A stretch of 5,750 nucleotides of DNA, taken from contig JAGFXV010000110.1 in assembly GCA_017861475.1 (NCBI GenBank), forward strand, positions 1 through 5,750, read 5' to 3'. Positions 5,361 to 5,750 of the stretch are shown here, in pieces. Within the stretch, counting starts at the first letter, position 1. Each line of letters starts with the position of its first letter. A program made the translations under genes and the position numbers. Below the pieces are notes generated by a model. That model worked only from the letters and a program-made list of their open reading frames with translations, ran no database searches and was not told the origin of the DNA. This DNA is from Bacillota bacterium (GTDB taxonomy: Bacteria > Bacillota > Syntrophomonadia > Syntrophomonadales > Syntrophomonadaceae).

Positions 5361-5750
5361 ATGTCTTGTTGTAAGACTTCCCGGACAGGCTGCAATATGC
5401 AGATCGATTACAGCAAACTAATACTTGGAGAACGTATTTTACCTTTTATATTTGAACTTGATATGGATCTGTCGGTTCTTGATCCTGTCGATGGACAAAA
5501 CCAGCGTTTTTGTTATCGGGTCACAGGGGTAGGGGAGAATATATCAACGTATGTTAGCTTGGTTCATTGGGTATTGTCTTTATGCCCGAATATAAAATTA
5601 GATCAGATCGTAAATATTGAAGTAACCATTGGCGAAGAGAAGCAAACCGTTATAATAGGTGAAAATGTTGAACTATTAATTCCTCCAGATACTGATCCAG
5701 ATACAGGATGCCCAGGATTGAAATTTGATTTTCCAATCAGTAAAGTCCTG
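5361..5750 (+). CDS. Cysteine-containing protein with CCKTS N-terminus, partial (3' end outside window)
   Basis: The frame is open to the last base, giving 130 residues with no stop. An ATG at 5358 would add one Met. The start MSCCKTSRTGC repeats the CCKTS motif of the preceding gene product. No signal peptide is seen. The middle and end read as beta-strand-rich: FCYRVTG (50-56), then LVHWVLSLCPN (67-77), a short Glu/Lys/Ile stretch, and IPPDTDPDTGCPGLKFD (107-123). The HWVL-x-LCP ... TGCPGLKFD pattern recalls, from memory, a domain in bacterial surface and hypothetical proteins where a HWVL/E-L-C strand is followed by a G-(I/L)-K-(F/W)-D strand. I cannot name the family. Cysteines are at 3, 4, 11, 51, 75 and 117. 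Shared N-terminus, strand and 64-base spacing suggest joint expression and a common location with the upstream protein. A structural role is inference. Confidence 0.75.
   Translation, partial: MSCCKTSRTGCNMQIDYSKLILGERILPFIFELDMDLSVLDPVDGQNQRFCYRVTGVGENISTYVSLVHWVLSLCPNIKLDQIVNIEVTIGEEKQTVIIGENVELLIPPDTDPDTGCPGLKFDFPISKVL

Noticed and set aside
4985..5395. Long minus-strand open frame of 136 codons opposite the cysteine-rich gene
   Set aside because: It lies almost entirely antisense to a gene with a good ribosome site, has no recognisable protein family, and runs into the start of the next plus-strand gene. It is a shadow frame.
1..5750. CRISPR array, tRNA, rRNA, riboswitch or insertion sequence
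   Set aside because: No regularly spaced direct repeats, cloverleaf-like segment, conserved rRNA sequence, transposase motif or terminal repeats were seen; genes with short gaps fill the window.

Overview
The window most resembles chromosomal DNA of an anaerobic, probably spore-forming Firmicute (Clostridia or Negativicutes type). The reasons are strong GGAGG ribosome sites before most genes, AT-rich intergenic DNA, a multi-PAS sigma-54 activator, and a short CcdA plus membrane-anchored thioredoxin pair followed by small cysteine-rich proteins without export signals. The genus cannot be named from this sequence alone.

Layout. (1) 1-1194, plus strand: the C-terminal end of a major-facilitator transporter, then a complete metal-dependent cyclase/hydrolase of the kynurenine-formamidase superfamily. 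They are close enough to form a catabolic operon that begins left of the window. (2) 1232-1261: a perfect 13-bp hairpin that separates this operon from the gene facing it. (3) 1271-3412, minus strand: a 713-residue sigma-54-dependent activator with three PAS domains, an AAA+ domain and a TyrR/Fis-like helix-turn-helix. (4) 3413-3559: a divergent AT-rich control region with two inverted repeats. (5) 3560-4816, plus strand: a tightly coupled ccdA-like and TlpA/ResA-like pair that moves reducing equivalents across the membrane. (6) 4889-5750, plus strand: a 135-residue protein with 12 cysteines, then a second cysteine-containing protein that runs off the right edge. Both begin with a CCKTS motif.

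How the parts may work together. The transporter and cyclase probably import and hydrolyse a small, perhaps aromatic or amide/lactone-type, compound. The PAS activator is a plausible regulator of that operon or of one outside the window, but no -24/-12 promoter is visible to prove it. The thiol-redox pair lies directly upstream of two cysteine-rich proteins. This suggests, without proving, that the right half is a thiol-disulfide module linked to a cysteine-crosslinked surface or spore-coat layer. That right-hand cluster is the least familiar part of the window.
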